From Haloactinomyces albus (lineage in GTDB: Bacteria > Actinomycetota > Actinomycetes > Mycobacteriales > Pseudonocardiaceae): DNA of 64,000 bases. The notes under the pieces were generated by a model. The model saw only the letters and a program-made list of their open reading frames with translations. It did not search any database and was not told the origin of the DNA. The stretch covers positions 2,852,001-2,916,000 of the forward strand of contig NZ_JAVDXW010000001.1 in assembly GCF_031458135.1 (NCBI RefSeq). Reading direction: 5' to 3'. Below are positions 63,600 to 64,000 of this stretch, piece by piece (position 1 is the first letter of the stretch; each line of letters opens with the position of its first letter). The translations under genes and the position numbers were made by a program.

Positions 63600-64000
63600 A
63601 TGGCTGAGCGCACGGACGGGCCGGGTCGTGACGAGGATGCGGTGGCGCGGTTCGTCGAGCGGTTCGGCTTGGATCTGGCCGAGGCGGGTATGCCGCGCAT
63701 GGCAGCCCGCATCTTCGCGGGTCTGCTCGTCTCGGAGGACGGTAGGCGCACTGCCGCCGAACTCGCCGAACTGTTGCAGGTCAGCCCGGCGGCGGTCTCC
63801 GGTGCCGTCCGGTACCTGACGCAGGTGGGATTGGTCGCACGGGAGCGCGAGCCGGGGCAGCGGCGCGATCACTACCGGGTCCACCACGACACCTGGTACG
63901 AATCGTTCGCACAACGGGACGAGCAGTTGGGACGCTGGGAGCGCACCCTGCTCGACGGGGTCCGGGCAGTGGGAGCGGACAGTAGAGCCGGACGGCGTAT
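63600..64000 (+). CDS. GbsR/MarR-type HTH regulator (cut by window end)
   Basis: 133 complete codons are visible from the ATG at 63600 (GGAGAGG about 7 nt upstream), and the frame is still open at the window end. VARFVERFGLDLAEAGMPRMA with RIFAGLLVSE, then LAELLQVSPAAVSGAVRYLTQVGLV and the wing REREPGQRRDHYRV, form a winged HTH of GbsR/MarR type. YRVHHDTWYESFAQRDEQL begins the helical C-terminus. It is divergent from the ABC exporter and probably its repressor. Confidence 0.85.
   Translation, partial: MAERTDGPGRDEDAVARFVERFGLDLAEAGMPRMAARIFAGLLVSEDGRRTAAELAELLQVSPAAVSGAVRYLTQVGLVAREREPGQRRDHYRVHHDTWYESFAQRDEQLGRWERTLLDGVRAVGADSRAGRR

Overview
The window is high-GC actinobacterial DNA. It probably comes from a filamentous member of the Pseudonocardiales (Saccharopolyspora/Actinopolyspora-like; this is inference, as no rRNA is present). 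The evidence is a backbone whose gene order I recognise from mycobacteria and streptomycetes (tsaE, tsaB-rimI-tsaD, groES-groEL, a whiB3-like gene, bldM, sigD-rsdA, a DUF5319 gene, guaB, guaB3, a choD-like gene, guaA), together with GTG/TTG starts, GGAGG ribosome sites and several apparently leaderless genes.

Region 1 (1-20266): a ureide and glyoxylate catabolic island of about 20 kb lies between tsaE and tsaB, which are neighbours in related genomes. It encodes an IclR/AllR-like regulator, malate synthase with a CitE/malate-synthase-like DUF6986 partner, a secreted GH43 protein, an NCS2 urate/xanthine permease, the urate-to-allantoin enzymes (uricase, HIU hydrolase, OHCU decarboxylase), a small HTH protein and a thiamine-binding-fold protein. 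Hydroxypyruvate isomerase, tartronate semialdehyde reductase, glyoxylate carboligase, glycerate kinase, a GntR regulator, an NCS1 permease, an allantoin-racemase-like protein and allantoinase follow. Together they take urate to allantoate and glyoxylate to malate or 2-phosphoglycerate. The allantoate-to-glyoxylate enzymes are not in the window.

Region 2 (20267-39112): the conserved backbone. It comprises the t6A genes tsaB-rimI-tsaD, a Tat-exported PhoD phosphatase, CIRCE-controlled groES, groEL with a His-rich tail, WhiB, a MerR-type regulator, a BldM-type orphan regulator without a phosphoacceptor Asp, SigD with its membrane anti-sigma factor RsdA, DUF5319, two IMP-dehydrogenase-family proteins, a GMC oxidoreductase and GMP synthetase.

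Region 3 (39119-52565): envelope signalling. A PspC/LiaF-like membrane protein is divergent from a PspC-containing histidine kinase and its response regulator. A DMT exporter with a LysR regulator follows. Then comes a co-directional run of two paralogous membrane Ser/Thr kinases, two single-pass membrane proteins with NTF2-like outer domains, and a PIG-L deacetylase. One kinase ends in 18 tandem TGDGG repeats.

Region 4 (52737-64000): a 3-hydroxybutyrate-dehydrogenase-like SDR; chorismate mutase behind what reads as a Phe/Tyr leader-peptide attenuator; PcrA/UvrD helicase; a broken RHH antitoxin; an Lrp regulator with an MFS transporter and an M20 amidohydrolase; and an ABC-2 exporter divergent from a GbsR/MarR-like regulator cut by the window end.

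Two dispersed palindromic repeat families mark gene ends. One is a 44-bp hairpin built from two TTTCGCGCGAAA cores (three copies plus one half-copy). The other is based on GTGAACGGWCCGTTCAC. No tRNA, rRNA, IS element, prophage or CRISPR array was recognised.
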